From: Clostridia bacterium
Lineage (GTDB): Bacteria; Bacillota; Clostridia; Peptostreptococcales; Caminicellaceae
Direction of reading: 5' to 3'
DNA: 35,358 bases
NCBI GenBank assembly: GCA_022361035.1
Contig: JAKSBP010000186.1
Location: forward strand, 1 to 35,358
Shown piece after piece: positions 25,657-33,348 of the stretch; within the stretch, counting starts at the first letter, position 1, and each line of letters opens with the position of its first letter. Under the pieces are notes generated by a model, which was given only the letters and a program-made list of their open reading frames with translations, had not been told where the DNA came from and searched no databases. The translations under genes were made by a program, and so were the position numbers.

Positions 25657-27339
25657 ATGAGAATGAAGGATAAAAATACTGACTCTATTAATGTAAAAGA
25701 TAAAAATACTAACCCACATAATAATTCAAATTATGATATTGTTCTTGTTTGTGTTTTAGTTGGAAAACTATATAATTCTAATGAACATCTAGGCATTGGT
25801 TCTATTGCATCAGTACTTAGAAAAAGCGGTTATAGTGTAAAAGTTTTATATATACATGAGTCTGAGGTCGACGAATATATTACTGGAGAAGTACTTTCTA
25901 ATAACCCTAAAATAATAGGGTTTAATACTTATGCAATTACAATATTAAAAGTAACTAACATTGCTACCCTTATTAAGAGTAAAAATAGTTCCGTTAAAAT
26001 CTTTCTGGGGGGTCCCACTGCTACCTTTGAGGATAGAGAAATATTAAGTAAGTGTGAAGCAGTAGATTTTATAATCAGGGGGGAAGGTGAATTTACTGTT
26101 GTAGAAGCAGTAGATGCAGTTTTTAAAAACCTTTCTTTTGACAATATAAAGGGACTTTCCTATAAAGCTAAGGATAATATTATAGTAAATCCCAATAGGA
26201 AGTCTATAGATGATCTTGATGCACTTCCGTGGCCTGATAGAGATTTTTGCGAGGGCAAAAAACCTGACTATCTAATTATCGAAACTGCTAGAGGCTGCCT
26301 AGGTAGATGTTCCTTCTGTTCTGCCGCAAATAAGAGTTTGTATGGGGGAAAAGTTTGGAGAGGAAGGTCTGTAAAAAATGTAATTGATGAAATTGAGCAC
26401 CTTGTAAAAACCTATGACGTTAGAGCTTTTAACATAATAGATGCTAGCTTTGAAGATCCCGGTATGAAAGGGAAAAAAAGGATAGAGTCATTTGCCAAGG
26501 AGATAATTGATAGAAATTTAGAGATAACTTACATGGCTCATTTTCGATCTGAAAACATTAAAGAAAAGGACAATTACTTATTAGACTTACTCATACAATC
26601 TGGACTTGAGAGGGTTTCCTTAGGTCTTGAATCTGGATATAGTCTTGGTCTTAAAGTATTTAATAAACGGGCTACCGTAGAGGACAACGAAGAGATAGTA
26701 AAAATTTTACGTAATAAACATTTAGCCTTAGTATCTGGATTTATAATGTTTCAACCCTATTCCTCAATAGAAGAACTACGAGAAAATACCAATTTTTTAC
26801 GTAAAACAGGTTTTGCCTGTAGATTTGAAAATTTTGAACAACATATTGAAATCTATCCGGGTACTCCATTAAAGGAAACCATGATTAAAGATGGTTTAAT
26901 TACAGATAAACACGATTTCACCTATAGGAATTATGAGTATGAATATGTGGATGGTAGAATACTTCCACTCGCCCGTGCTATGGGAAATATAGCCAATGAA
27001 TATAATATAGAATTTGAATTGTTCGATTTATCAATGCAAATTTTTTGCCTTAGAGTAAGGAAAAAATTATCATCCCAGGATGAAATTAATAAGCTGAACA
27101 AATTTGAAAGGGAACTAAATAAAATGCGAGAAGGACTTTCCGACAATATATGTGACTTTTTCCTCAATCAAGTCGATGATATTGAGAAAGGAAAATGGAA
27201 AGAAGACAATTTTAGAAACTTAATAGATGGGGGTATAGTTAAACCAACTATTCATACTAAGCATAAAATTAGGAGATTACAAAAAAACTATATGAAAGAT
27301 TTACTGAGCAAAAGTAATTTTGACTTTAAAAAGATATGA
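25657..27339 (+). CDS. B12-binding radical SAM enzyme (3)
   Basis: The 560-residue protein has a B12-binding domain (LGIGSIASVLRKSGY, IFLGGPTATFEDRE, IIRGEGE) and the radical SAM motif ETARGCLGRCSFC (Cys214, Cys218, Cys221). Its first 25 residues are a low-complexity hydrophilic tail with an imperfect repeat (KDKNTDSINV / KDKNTNPHNN) encoded by a 30-base tandem duplication. Two starts are possible: ATG at 25657 directly abutting GGGGGG, or ATG at 25663 with better spacing; 25663 may be the real one. It is the last gene of the right arm, 164 bases after the thioesterase, and is closed by the terminator at 27346-27390. Confidence 0.88.
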   Translation: MRMKDKNTDSINVKDKNTNPHNNSNYDIVLVCVLVGKLYNSNEHLGIGSIASVLRKSGYSVKVLYIHESEVDEYITGEVLSNNPKIIGFNTYAITILKVTNIATLIKSKNSSVKIFLGGPTATFEDREILSKCEAVDFIIRGEGEFTVVEAVDAVFKNLSFDNIKGLSYKAKDNIIVNPNRKSIDDLDALPWPDRDFCEGKKPDYLIIETARGCLGRCSFCSAANKSLYGGKVWRGRSVKNVIDEIEHLVKTYDVRAFNIIDASFEDPGMKGKKRIESFAKEIIDRNLEITYMAHFRSENIKEKDNYLLDLLIQSGLERVSLGLESGYSLGLKVFNKRATVEDNEEIVKILRNKHLALVSGFIMFQPYSSIEELRENTNFLRKTGFACRFENFEQHIEIYPGTPLKETMIKDGLITDKHDFTYRNYEYEYVDGRILPLARAMGNIANEYNIEFELFDLSMQIFCLRVRKKLSSQDEINKLNKFERELNKMREGLSDNICDFFLNQVDDIEKGKWKEDNFRNLIDGGIVKPTIHTKHKIRRLQKNYMKDLLSKSNFDFKKI

Positions 27340-27345
27340 CCTAGA

Positions 27346-27390
27346 TTATCTCCTTTGTTTCCTGCTAATCAGGAAACAAAAGGAGATTTT
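27346..27390 (+). terminator. Strong rho-independent terminator of the right biosynthetic arm
   Basis: The stem ATCTCCTTTGTTTCCT / AGGAAACAAAAGGAGAT (one bulged A, 7-base loop) is followed by a T run. It begins 9 bases after the stop of the last radical SAM gene and marks the right boundary of the cluster. Confidence 0.9.
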
Positions 27391-27402
27391 TCCAATAACA
27401 AC

Positions 27403-27443
27403 AAACAAGCTTACTAAGTGTAATACATTCAGTAAGCTTGTTT
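27403..27443 (-). terminator. Terminator of the amidohydrolase operon
   Basis: A perfect 13-bp stem (AAACAAGCTTACT / AGTAAGCTTGTTT) with a 15-base loop lies about 55 bases past the M20 hydrolase stop. On the minus strand the tail reads GTTGTTATT. With the preceding hairpin it insulates the two converging units. Confidence 0.75.
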
Positions 27444-27497
27444 TACTCTAAAGAGTTATTATATACACAAATTCTATTTTAAACTATAGATGAATCC

Positions 27498-28664
27498 TTA
27501 TCCTTGATCTAAAAAGTCCACGGCATACTGGGCGTAAAGTGCTGTGCCTATTTGTAATGCATCTTCATCTATATCAAACCTTCCATGGTGGTGAGGATAG
27601 TTATACTCACCCTTCTTATTTCCTGCACCTATAAAGGCTAGGGCACCGGGAGCCTTTTCTAGAAAGAAAGAGTAATCCTCGGCTCCCATAATTTCTTTAA
27701 ATCTCACTAATCCCTCTTTACCCAACAGCTTCTCTACAGACTTTTCTCCAATGGCCGAGGATATGGGATCATTAATCACCGCAGGGGTCATATAAGTATA
27801 ATCTAATGTAGCCGTTGCACGATAACTACTGGCTGTATTTTTAACAATTCTCTCCATCATTGGAGAAAGGGATTTTCTAATCTCCGGATTAAAGCATCTA
27901 GTTGTCCCCTCCATAACAGCTTCACTGGCAATTACATTAAATCGTGTTCCCGAATGTAGTGACCCTACACTTACAACAACTGATTCTAGGGGACTAACTT
28001 CTCTACTAACAATAGATTGGAGGTCCATTACAATAGCTGAAGCTGCCAACACTGTATCGATTCCCTGGTGGGGCATAGAACCATGGCCACCCTTTCCCTT
28101 AACTATAATCTTAAAAAGATCTGCTGAAGCCATTCTAGGTCCTTCCTGTATCGACACAGTACCACAGGGTATATCAACCCATAGGTGAAGACCAAAAATA
28201 CCATTTACTCCTTCCATTACCCCTTCTTCAATCATTTTCTTCGCCCCCTGGGCAACTTCCTCAGCAGGTTGAAAGAAAAATTTCACTACTCCTTTAATTT
28301 CACCCTTTATTTCATTCAATATCTTAGCAGCTCCTAAAAGCATAGCGGCATGACCGTCATGTCCACATGCGTGCATAACCCCTTCATGATTTGAGCGATA
28401 GGGTACCTTATTCAGTTGTTGTACCTCAAGTGCATCTATATCTGCCCTAAGTGCCACAGTTTTTCCTTCCTTTCCCCCTTTAACTGTAGCAACAATTCCC
28501 GTATCTCCAACAGACTCGTAGGAAATCCCCATACTTTCTAGTTCTTCCTTTATCCGCTTAGATGTCCTAATCTCTTGCCAGCTTAACTCAGGATACATGT
28601 GAAATTCCCTTCTCATATCGATAACATATTGTTTATATTTATTTGATAATTCTTTAATCTTCAT
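27498..28664 (-). CDS. M20-family N-acyl-L-amino acid amidohydrolase (hippurate hydrolase-like)
   Basis: The 388-residue metallopeptidase has RREFHMYPELSWQE at the N-terminus, the metal motif HACGHDGHAAMLL, the AEE motif in FFQPAEEVAQGA and the late EDYSFF motif. These enzymes split N-acyl amino acids into acid and amino acid. Its start overlaps the upstream hydrolase stop by 4 bases. It is part of the sigma-54-controlled catabolic operon and probably follows or parallels the N-carbamoylase step. Separate transcription and a terminator place it outside the biosynthetic cluster. Confidence 0.88.
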   Translation of the reverse strand: MKIKELSNKYKQYVIDMRREFHMYPELSWQEIRTSKRIKEELESMGISYESVGDTGIVATVKGGKEGKTVALRADIDALEVQQLNKVPYRSNHEGVMHACGHDGHAAMLLGAAKILNEIKGEIKGVVKFFFQPAEEVAQGAKKMIEEGVMEGVNGIFGLHLWVDIPCGTVSIQEGPRMASADLFKIIVKGKGGHGSMPHQGIDTVLAASAIVMDLQSIVSREVSPLESVVVSVGSLHSGTRFNVIASEAVMEGTTRCFNPEIRKSLSPMMERIVKNTASSYRATATLDYTYMTPAVINDPISSAIGEKSVEKLLGKEGLVRFKEIMGAEDYSFFLEKAPGALAFIGAGNKKGEYNYPHHHGRFDIDEDALQIGTALYAQYAVDFLDQG

Positions 28665-29905
28665 GTGACTCTACCTCCTCCTATATCTAAAATAGTATGA
28701 TAAACCAACTCAATACCTTTTTGCAAATCTTCATAATCCGTCCATTCTTCTGGGCAATGGCTTCTACCACCCTTACTGGGAACAAATATTAAACCTACAT
28801 CTGTAATATTTTCAATCATCATGGCATCATGACCTGCCCCACTTAACATGATCTCACTTGATAAATTCAACTTCTTGCAATTTTCAATAAAACAGTCCAT
28901 AATTTTTTTCGATAACTGTGTTGGCTCTACATACAGCTTATTTTCTATATCATATTGGACTCCCTTTACTTCTGATACCTTCTCCAAGGATTTCATAATC
29001 TCTTTACAAACTTGATTTATACATTCCGATTTTCTTGAACGAATATCCACTACAAATTTCACTTGACCGGGAACAATATTAGGTGCCCCTGGAAGTAAGG
29101 TGAGTACTCCAACTGTTGCCACTGTTCCCTCTCCAGCTTCCTTTGCAAACCCACTAACTTGACTAATCACTGTAGATGCTGCATCTAAAGCATCACTTCT
29201 CATAGTCATCGGCGTTGTTCCCGCATGGTCGGGCTGTCCCTTTACAATAACTTCTAATTGCTTAATACCTACTATATAATCAACTATTCCAATCTCTTTC
29301 CCCGTAGCTTCTAGTACAGGTCCCTGTTCAATATGAAGCTCTATAAAAGCTTTAATATCTCTAGGTTTTCTAACGGCTTCCTGGATACGGTCGGGATTTA
29401 ATCCAAATGCCCTCATTGCTTCTGCAATGGAAATATCAGAGTCATCCTTAAATGTATCTAATTCTTCTCTGGTGACTTTACCTACCATAGCTCTACTGCC
29501 AAACAATCCTCCACCAAATCTACCACCTTCTTCTTCAACTATAGCAATAAACTCTATGGGATATTTTAGCCTCATATCATTCTCATGGATTACTCTTGCT
29601 ATTTCCAATGCCATGACCACTCCCGAGGGCCCATCAAAATTCCCTCCATTTTTTACAGAGTCAAAATGAGAGCCTATAATAATTGTAGGTGCATATTTTA
29701 GTATTCCTTCCATTCTGCCAATTATATTACCTACAGCATCTTCATATACTTTCAATCCTACTTTTAACATTTCACCTTTAATGTATTCTCTAGCCCCCCT
29801 ATCCTCTGGAGTATAACTAAATCTCGTTAATCCCTTCCCTGGAGTTGCATTAAATCTACCCATGGTCTCAATATCTTTTTTGATACGCTCCAATTTCGTA
29901 TACAT
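28661..29905 (-). CDS. M20-family N-carbamoyl-L-amino acid hydrolase / allantoate amidohydrolase
   Basis: The 414-residue protein matches the hydantoinase/carbamoylase branch of M20 enzymes: FSYTPEDRGAREYI near the N-terminus, IIGSHFDSVKNGGNFDGPSG with metal ligands, VEEEGGRFGGGLFGSRA, HIEQGPVLEATG, and the late SGAGHDAMMI motif. It cleaves an N-carbamoyl group from amino acids or allantoate, releasing ammonia and CO2. A GGAGG site 7 bases before ATG fixes the start. Together with the M20 partner and a transporter it suggests import and use of a modified amino acid or ureide as nitrogen source. Confidence 0.87.
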   Translation of the reverse strand: MYTKLERIKKDIETMGRFNATPGKGLTRFSYTPEDRGAREYIKGEMLKVGLKVYEDAVGNIIGRMEGILKYAPTIIIGSHFDSVKNGGNFDGPSGVVMALEIARVIHENDMRLKYPIEFIAIVEEEGGRFGGGLFGSRAMVGKVTREELDTFKDDSDISIAEAMRAFGLNPDRIQEAVRKPRDIKAFIELHIEQGPVLEATGKEIGIVDYIVGIKQLEVIVKGQPDHAGTTPMTMRSDALDAASTVISQVSGFAKEAGEGTVATVGVLTLLPGAPNIVPGQVKFVVDIRSRKSECINQVCKEIMKSLEKVSEVKGVQYDIENKLYVEPTQLSKKIMDCFIENCKKLNLSSEIMLSGAGHDAMMIENITDVGLIFVPSKGGRSHCPEEWTDYEDLQKGIELVYHTILDIGGGRVT

Positions 29906-30031
29906 CTTTTAACCTCCAATTATCTTCCTCTTATACAGCCCTATAGTCAACTTCATGTTTTATATCTCCCTGTCCTTTAGCTCAGTATCCTCACTTTTTT
30001 ATAATTTCTAAATAAATTATATAACATATTC

Positions 30032-30073
30032 TAAACCCTTACCTAACAATTGTTATTAGGAGGTAAGGGTTTA
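30032..30073. terminator. Hairpin between transporter and amidohydrolase genes
   Basis: A perfect 13-bp stem (TAAACCCTTACCT / AGGTAAGGGTTTA) lies just past the transporter stop. The minus-strand tail GAATATGTTATAT is only moderately U-rich, so it may act as a partial terminator that lowers hydrolase expression relative to the transporter, or as an RNA 3'-end stabiliser. Confidence 0.6.
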
Positions 30074-30086
30074 CTTGTTATAATTT

Positions 30087-31280
30087 TTACAGGAAGTTTA
30101 CAAAAACACCAGCAATAATTACAGAAACAATTGTTACGGTTGTGAAGCCTCCAACCAACATCTTAGGCAGCATTTCGTCCATGAGATATTTATATTCTTC
30201 TTCATTTTCCCCTAGGGCCTTCGATGCTTCATCGGTTAGAATGTAATTGGGTGGAAAGCCATATAATGCTGTGAGTGCAATGGCAAAGGCCATCTCCTTT
30301 GTATATCCTAAGACTTTACCAATTAAAATAGATACAATAGCCATACCTGCAACACCTAATAATATAATTCCCGCTAAAGGACCAACTAACTGCAAAAGCA
30401 TTTCCGGAGTAGCCCTAGCTAATCCAGCAAATACGAAGGCCATTAGTCCGGTAATTAAGAATCCAAAGGAACCAGAAAGATTTAATGGTTTTCTTTCAAT
30501 AAAACCAATCTCTGCAGCAATTACACCAAATATCAAACAGATTACATACTGAGAAACTTTACCATTAGTAAGCTTAGAAGCTTCAACAGATGCCAAGGCA
30601 ATAATCCCTAATTTAAAAAGGAGCATATAGGTGGTTTGATATTTTTTAGGCATGGGTGGAAAGATTCTAAATTTACTTTTTTCTTCAACTACAACAACCT
30701 CTGTTTCCTCCTGTTTTTTCTTTTGAATAGATACTTCTCCCCTTCTGTAAAGCCCTAGCAGCCTATTTCCTTCTTTTTTTAGCATAATAGCAGTTAATGG
30801 ATAACCCACAAACCCTTGCATTACATACATGATAATTGCTAATACAGCTAGGTCAGCCAATCCTTTTTGAGTTGCAACGTCTGACATTACAATGGCCGCT
30901 ACTATACCACCAGTAAGTGGAGGTGTAGCTGCAACAACCTTTTCCCATCCAAATAGGAACTGGCCTATTGTCATAGTAGCTAGACAAATACCTACAATTC
31001 CTGACAACGCTGTGACAATGGTTTTCCACTGAGAAATTAATTCCTTAATGCTTAGCATAGTTCCCATATGACTTATCAATAATAACATGGATAAAACCAC
31101 TACTGGCATTGGAAATCCAGCTAATTCAACGATGTTTGAGGGGAAAAACGTCCAAAAACCAAACAAAAATATAAGAGCTGATACAAATACAGATGGGATA
31201 AATGCCTTCGTTCTTGTAGATATGACATCACCAATTGCCAAGGTAGCAAGAACGGTACAAAATGCAACCATTAAACTCAT
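30087..31280 (-). CDS. Polytopic membrane transporter, possibly GltS-like
   Basis: The 397-residue protein is hydrophobic, with about ten membrane segments split by one hydrophilic loop near residues 170-210 (RRGEVSIQKKKQEETEVVVVEEK). Both halves contain Gly/Pro-rich helices (PPLTGGIVAAIVMSDVATQKG and ALYGFPPNYILTDEASKALG), reminiscent of inverted-repeat secondary transporters of the sodium/glutamate type, but I cannot name the family with confidence. The frame opens 34 codons earlier; AGAGGAGG 7 bases before the ATG at 31280 fixes the start. Operon position suggests uptake of the substrate of the two amidohydrolases. Confidence 0.7.
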   Translation of the reverse strand: MSLMVAFCTVLATLAIGDVISTRTKAFIPSVFVSALIFLFGFWTFFPSNIVELAGFPMPVVVLSMLLLISHMGTMLSIKELISQWKTIVTALSGIVGICLATMTIGQFLFGWEKVVAATPPLTGGIVAAIVMSDVATQKGLADLAVLAIIMYVMQGFVGYPLTAIMLKKEGNRLLGLYRRGEVSIQKKKQEETEVVVVEEKSKFRIFPPMPKKYQTTYMLLFKLGIIALASVEASKLTNGKVSQYVICLIFGVIAAEIGFIERKPLNLSGSFGFLITGLMAFVFAGLARATPEMLLQLVGPLAGIILLGVAGMAIVSILIGKVLGYTKEMAFAIALTALYGFPPNYILTDEASKALGENEEEYKYLMDEMLPKMLVGGFTTVTIVSVIIAGVFVNFL

Positions 31281-31313
31281 AATTATTCCTCCTCTAAAAT
31301 TTTGTAAAAAATA

Positions 31314-31368
31314 TAGTACAGTAATTCTTGCAAAAGTTTTATTGCATTTTAAAGAATTTTCTGTACTA
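31314..31368. repeat. Inverted repeat in the transporter leader
   Basis: TAGTACAGTAATTCTT (31314-31329) is a near-perfect inverted match to AAGAATTTTCTGTACTA (31352-31368). The distal arm begins at the predicted sigma-54 start point (about 31366), so the RNA could fold a long hairpin at its 5' end. An operator role is the alternative. Confidence 0.5.
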
Positions 31369-31377
31369 TTGCATACT

Positions 31378-31393
31378 AGCAATAATCATGCCA
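31378..31393 (-). promoter_or_regulatory. Sigma-54 (-24/-12) promoter of the transporter-amidohydrolase operon
   Basis: The minus strand reads TGGCAT-GATTA-TTGCT, matching the sigma-54 consensus TGGCAC-N5-TTGCA including the invariant GG and GC with correct spacing. It lies about 100 bases upstream of the transporter start and directly downstream of the gene for a sigma-54 activator. Confidence 0.85.
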
Positions 31394-31503
31394 CATTTTT
31401 TATTTCTGAATTTTTTAAATTTTAAAATAGTTGTGATATTTACTTTTTCTTCTGATTGAATAGATATTTATTTTTTAAATACTAAAAAAAAAGTAATACT
31501 TAA

Positions 31504-32994
31504 TTATTTTTTCAATAAAAAAACAGAATATTGATGACATCTGTCATCAATATAGATGCTAAATGTCATCATCCTGACTTTTCTTTCTAATTTTTTGTAA
31601 TTTTTTACTACTGTAGATTGGTCAATCTTTAAAACCTCCGACATCCTCCGAGTTGTCTTATATCTTCCATAGGCCTGTAACAGCAATTTGCGTTCCACGT
31701 ATTCCACTGCTTCTTTCAATGGCATGATATCCTTTATCTCAATTAAGTTGTTCCTATCAGTATCATTATCATTAATTATATTTAATATATGATAATCTTC
31801 AATTACATTCGCATCACAGGTAAGCACTAACCTTTCTATACCATTCTCCATTTCTCTAATATTTCCTGGCCAATCGTAGGAAGCTAATACCTCATATGCC
31901 TTTGGGTGAAACTGTTTATTCATGAAATACTTTTTATTAAATGTTGTTAAAAAAAAGTGGGCTAGGGCTGGAATGTCCTCCTTTCTTTTTCTTAAAGCAG
32001 GTATGTTAATAGAGAGAACATTAAGCCGATAATATAAATCTTCTCTAAAACTTCCTTCCTTGATCATAGTACTCAAATCCCTCTTTGTAGCAGCAATTAT
32101 TCTGACATTAATGGGAGTTGCTTTAGAGCTCCCGATTTTATAAATTTCTTTCTGGTCAAGGGCATGAAGTAACTTAACTTGTAAATGTAGAGGAATTTCT
32201 CCTATCTCATCGAGGAATAGGGTTCCCCCCTCTGCAATTTGAAAATAACCGTTTTTGCCATTTTTATTCGCTCCAGTAAAGGCACCTTCAACGTAACCAA
32301 AAAACTCTGACTCTAGCAGATTATCTGGAATTGCACCACAATTCACCTGTATAAAAGGCTTCTCTCTTCTATCACTAATTTGGTGTATCATTTTTGCAAT
32401 TCTATTTTTACCACAGCCAGTCTCACCCTTTAATAATACAGTAGCATCCACCTTAGAAAATACACTTACTAATTCAACTACTTTTTTCATTACAGTACTG
32501 TTTCCCTTAACAAAGTTATTGTCAATTTGCTGCTTCTTATACATCTCATTTTTATACCAATCCAATAGCTCCATCGTTTCATTTAATCTTTGATTTAATT
32601 TATCAATTTCTGTAACATCCCTGGAAATATTAATTATTTTTTGGAGCTTACCCTTTTTATCAAACATGGGAATTCCCGTAATCATCAGTTTCTTTCCTAT
32701 ACTCGTCTCTTGAACCATAATCTCCTTTTTCTTACTCTTTAAAACAGTAGTAGTCATCGTTTTCTTCAAAATTCCCTTTCTCTCCACTTCCTCAGCACTA
32801 ACCCCGATAATTTCACTGTCAGATACACCAAAGAGCTCCATACATGGTCTATTTATCCTAGTAAATACTCCATTTTTATCGGCTATACTAATAAAATCAT
32901 AGGTGGTATCCAAAATTAGTTTATACTCTTCATATATTTCTTTATAGTTATTCAATTCTTCTATTAATTCCCTTTTAGTCTTATTATCTTCCAT
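31504..32994 (-). CDS. PAS-domain sigma-54-dependent transcriptional activator
   Basis: The 496-residue enhancer-binding protein has an N-terminal PAS domain (about 20-130), an AAA+ domain with Walker A GETGCGKN (190-197), the sigma-54 loop GAFTGA (237-242) and Walker B LFLDE (259-263), and a C-terminal TyrR-like helix-turn-helix (YKTTRRMSEVLKIDQSTVVKNY, about 445-466). A tail of about 20 residues follows the DNA-binding helix, and its codons contain the palindrome at 31528-31553. The PAS domain probably senses a small ligand. GGGGGAG precedes the ATG. It is expected to activate the adjacent -24/-12 promoter. Confidence 0.93.
   Translation of the reverse strand: MEDNKTKRELIEELNNYKEIYEEYKLILDTTYDFISIADKNGVFTRINRPCMELFGVSDSEIIGVSAEEVERKGILKKTMTTTVLKSKKKEIMVQETSIGKKLMITGIPMFDKKGKLQKIINISRDVTEIDKLNQRLNETMELLDWYKNEMYKKQQIDNNFVKGNSTVMKKVVELVSVFSKVDATVLLKGETGCGKNRIAKMIHQISDRREKPFIQVNCGAIPDNLLESEFFGYVEGAFTGANKNGKNGYFQIAEGGTLFLDEIGEIPLHLQVKLLHALDQKEIYKIGSSKATPINVRIIAATKRDLSTMIKEGSFREDLYYRLNVLSINIPALRKRKEDIPALAHFFLTTFNKKYFMNKQFHPKAYEVLASYDWPGNIREMENGIERLVLTCDANVIEDYHILNIINDNDTDRNNLIEIKDIMPLKEAVEYVERKLLLQAYGRYKTTRRMSEVLKIDQSTVVKNYKKLERKVRMMTFSIYIDDRCHQYSVFLLKK
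31528..31553. promoter_or_regulatory. Probable enhancer (UAS) palindrome for the sigma-54 activator
   Basis: Perfect 12-bp arms ATATTGATGACA and TGTCATCAATAT are separated by TC, and a further half-site TGTCATCA lies at 31564-31571. The site is about 135-160 bases upstream of the -24/-12 promoter, a usual enhancer distance, and is embedded in codons 481-489 of the activator. Confidence 0.7.
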
Positions 32995-33043
32995 ATTTTT
33001 ATTCTCCCCCTATAGAAGAATTACTTAATAAACTGTGTCTTTC

Positions 33044-33052
33044 ATTATAACA
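33044..33052 (-). promoter_or_regulatory. Extended -10 promoter candidate of the activator gene
   Basis: On the minus strand TGTTATAAT gives an extended -10 (TGnTATAAT) about 50 bases before the activator start; the -35 region is weak. Apart from this and the terminator at 33263-33287, the 354-base gap 32995-33348 is AT-rich with nothing else seen. Confidence 0.5.
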
Positions 33053-33262
33053 TTTTTTATAATATGAATATATATTAATATTTGCCACTTAATATTTAAA
33101 TTTATTTAATTAAAAACCCTTATAATCCTTTATGTTTTATTGTATCCATTGAAAATTTCTGTATAAAAATACAAATTAATCCTTCCTCTATTTCCTATAA
33201 CCCATAAAATAATCTTCAATATGGCTATGACTTTTCAAACATTCTCTCTACAGTCCTTTAAT

Positions 33263-33287
33263 CAAAAAAAAGACCCTACAAGGTCTT
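33263..33287 (-). terminator. Terminator of the QueG-like gene
   Basis: AAGACC / GGTCTT with a 6-base loop is followed on the minus strand by a run of eight T, a classic rho-independent terminator about 60 bases beyond the stop at 33349. Confidence 0.85.
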
Positions 33288-33348
33288 ATTTTTGTTTACT
33301 TTACTATGTTAGCTTATAAAGGTATCCATATATTCATTAATGTTATAC

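Noticed and set aside
30247..30552. A 101-codon plus-strand frame inside the transporter gene
   Set aside because: Mirror frame of membrane-helix codons; composition follows the antisense gene and no independent start signal is seen.
31087..31425. A 112-codon plus-strand frame across the transporter start
   Set aside because: It is antisense to the transporter coding sequence, its leader and the sigma-54 promoter, and has no recognisable motif or ribosome site.
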